Part shown: piece by piece, positions 12,748-13,193 of the stretch
Numbering within the stretch: the stretch's first letter is position 1
Layout: each line of letters starts with the position of its first letter
Origin: Nitrospirota bacterium
GTDB lineage: Bacteria > Nitrospirota > RBG-16-64-22 > JACRHK01
DNA: 13,193 bases
Assembly: GCA_016217625.1 (NCBI GenBank)
Contig: JACRHK010000241.1
Span: 1 to 13,193 of the forward strand
Direction of reading: 5' to 3'
The notes under the pieces: model-generated
Databases searched by the model: none
Seen by the model: the letters and a program-made list of their open reading frames with translations, nothing else
Told to the model about the DNA's origin: nothing
Position numbers and translations under genes: made by a program

Positions 12748-13038
12748 GCCGACAGGCTCTCAAGACTTGATTGCGCGGCCGGTGTCCGATATTCTCGTGT
12801 GCCTAAGAGCACGCATAGGTGACTGACGCATAGTCCCTGCCTGTCGGTAGGCGGGCAGGAGAGACTCTAAGAGGACCCAGGCTGGAAGAAGGAGATCTTT
12901 TTTCCTTGACAACCTTTTTCATAGGTGATCCCATTTCTTTACAGGACAATGGCGAATTCGTCCGGGTTGAACGACTAGCCTTCGCGGACTTCTTTTCGGG
13001 GGGTGACGACCTTATACCAGGGTTCTATACTGCTCCCC
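12748..13038. other. Non-coding stretch between the two insertion sequences
   Basis: Apart from the IS110 right end, no credible gene is seen. It contains CCTGCC-...-GGCAGG (12836-12859), an imperfect palindrome related to the one in the dcd leader, and AT-rich sequence around 12895-12945. A TTGACA at 12905-12910 has no good -10 partner. It is probably the former chromosomal neighbourhood split or scrambled by IS insertion. Confidence 0.5.
13003..13031 (+). promoter_or_regulatory. Possible promoter firing into the IS3-type element
   Basis: GTGACG at 13003-13008 and TATACT at 13026-13031 are separated by 17 bases. It lies just outside the inferred left end of the IS at 13039, so it could drive the transposase genes from flanking DNA. 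Confidence 0.35.
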
Positions 13039-13193
13039 TGAGAGAGTGGACACTTTTGAGAGCGAGGGTTTAGGATAAGCGAACACTCAAGGAGGTGTCA
13101 CATGAAGGGACGGAGGTGGACGGCCGAGGAGAAGCTGGCGATTATCCTGGAGGGGATCAAAGGCGGGAAGTCGATTGCGGAGATGTGTCGGGA
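13039..13193 (+). mobile_element. Left end of an IS3-family insertion sequence (continues past window)
   Basis: The orfA start identifies the family. The left border is inferred at 13039, where TGAGAGAGTGGACACTTTTG begins; IS3 elements start with TG and carry such an end about 40-80 bases before orfA. The right end and any target duplication are outside the window. Confidence 0.55.
13102..13193 (+). CDS. IS3-family transposase OrfA, N-terminal 30 codons
   Basis: MKGRRWTAEEKLAIILEGIK followed by GGKSIAEMCR is the start of the HTH_Tnp_1 helix-turn-helix that binds the IS ends; OrfA is joined to the OrfB integrase by frameshifting in this family. The ATG at 13102 has AAGGAGGTG 4-5 bases upstream. 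The gene runs off the window, so intactness is unknown. Confidence 0.85.
   Translation, partial: MKGRRWTAEEKLAIILEGIKGGKSIAEMCR

Larger units (their letters stand above)
11562..12771 (+). mobile_element. IS110-family insertion sequence (ends inferred)
   Basis: The transposase gene 11701-12747 is intact. A 12-base sequence TCAAGACCTGAT at 11562-11573 recurs in the same direction as TCAAGACTTGAT at 12760-12771, one mismatch apart. I take these as the probable borders, giving about 1.2 kb with a left non-coding end of about 130 bp and a right end of only about 12-24 bp. A long left end fits the IS110 group rather than IS1111. IS110 elements lack classical terminal inverted repeats and move through a circular form, so the exact ends need comparison with other copies. 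Confidence 0.65.

Noticed and set aside
12946..12978. Small ORF beginning ATGGCGAATTCG
   Set aside because: Only nine codons long and without a ribosome-binding site.

Overview
This is a GC-rich (roughly 60-65%) bacterial chromosomal window with ordinary housekeeping genes in its left two thirds and a small accessory zone (about 10.9-13.2 kb) built from tRNA genes, tRNA fragments and insertion sequences. HisZ implies a short-form HisG elsewhere in the genome. The serA-hisZ-purA order, many unplaced conserved proteins and several intergenic palindrome families fit an uncultured soil or sediment bacterium. A relative of NC10/Methylomirabilota or the former Deltaproteobacteria is my best guess, but no marker here settles it.

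Layout. 1-3732 (+): end of serA (serine biosynthesis), hisZ (histidine biosynthesis) and purA (AMP biosynthesis). Each of the two gaps holds a palindromic repeat that begins at or in the stop region of the gene before it; a terminator-like hairpin and a 16-bp palindrome precede purA. 3754-3990 (+): a promoter and tRNA-Lys(TTT) plus tRNA-Glu(TTC). 4160-5932 (-): a RhlE-type DEAD-box RNA helicase followed by a small zinc-ribbon/Tudor-like protein. 6260-6661 (-): a two-CBS-domain protein. 7143-7799 (+): a ferritin-like di-iron protein whose end overlaps the end of a secreted HExxH metallopeptidase-like gene (7788-9107, -). The peptidase gene is divergent from a radical SAM gene (9182-10051, +). 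Their 74-bp spacer holds two back-to-back promoters that both place the transcription start on the ATG, so both mRNAs look leaderless. 10269-10820 (-): dcd (dCTP deaminase).

Accessory zone. A tRNA-like gene is cut off inside its T-loop at 11010. The start codon of a low-GC GIY-YIG ORF follows one base later. An intact tRNA-Ala(CGC) comes 6 bp after that ORF, then a second tRNA-like fragment that repeats the cut one with 40 of 42 bases identical. Next is an IS110-family element (transposase 11701-12747) with a structured leader that could encode a bridge RNA. The window ends in the first 30 codons of an IS3-type orfA.

The most interesting items are the GIY-YIG/tRNA mosaic, the divergent leaderless promoter pair, the IS110 leader, and two diverged copies of a roughly 150-bp dispersed repeat (6722-6887 and 10066-10208).
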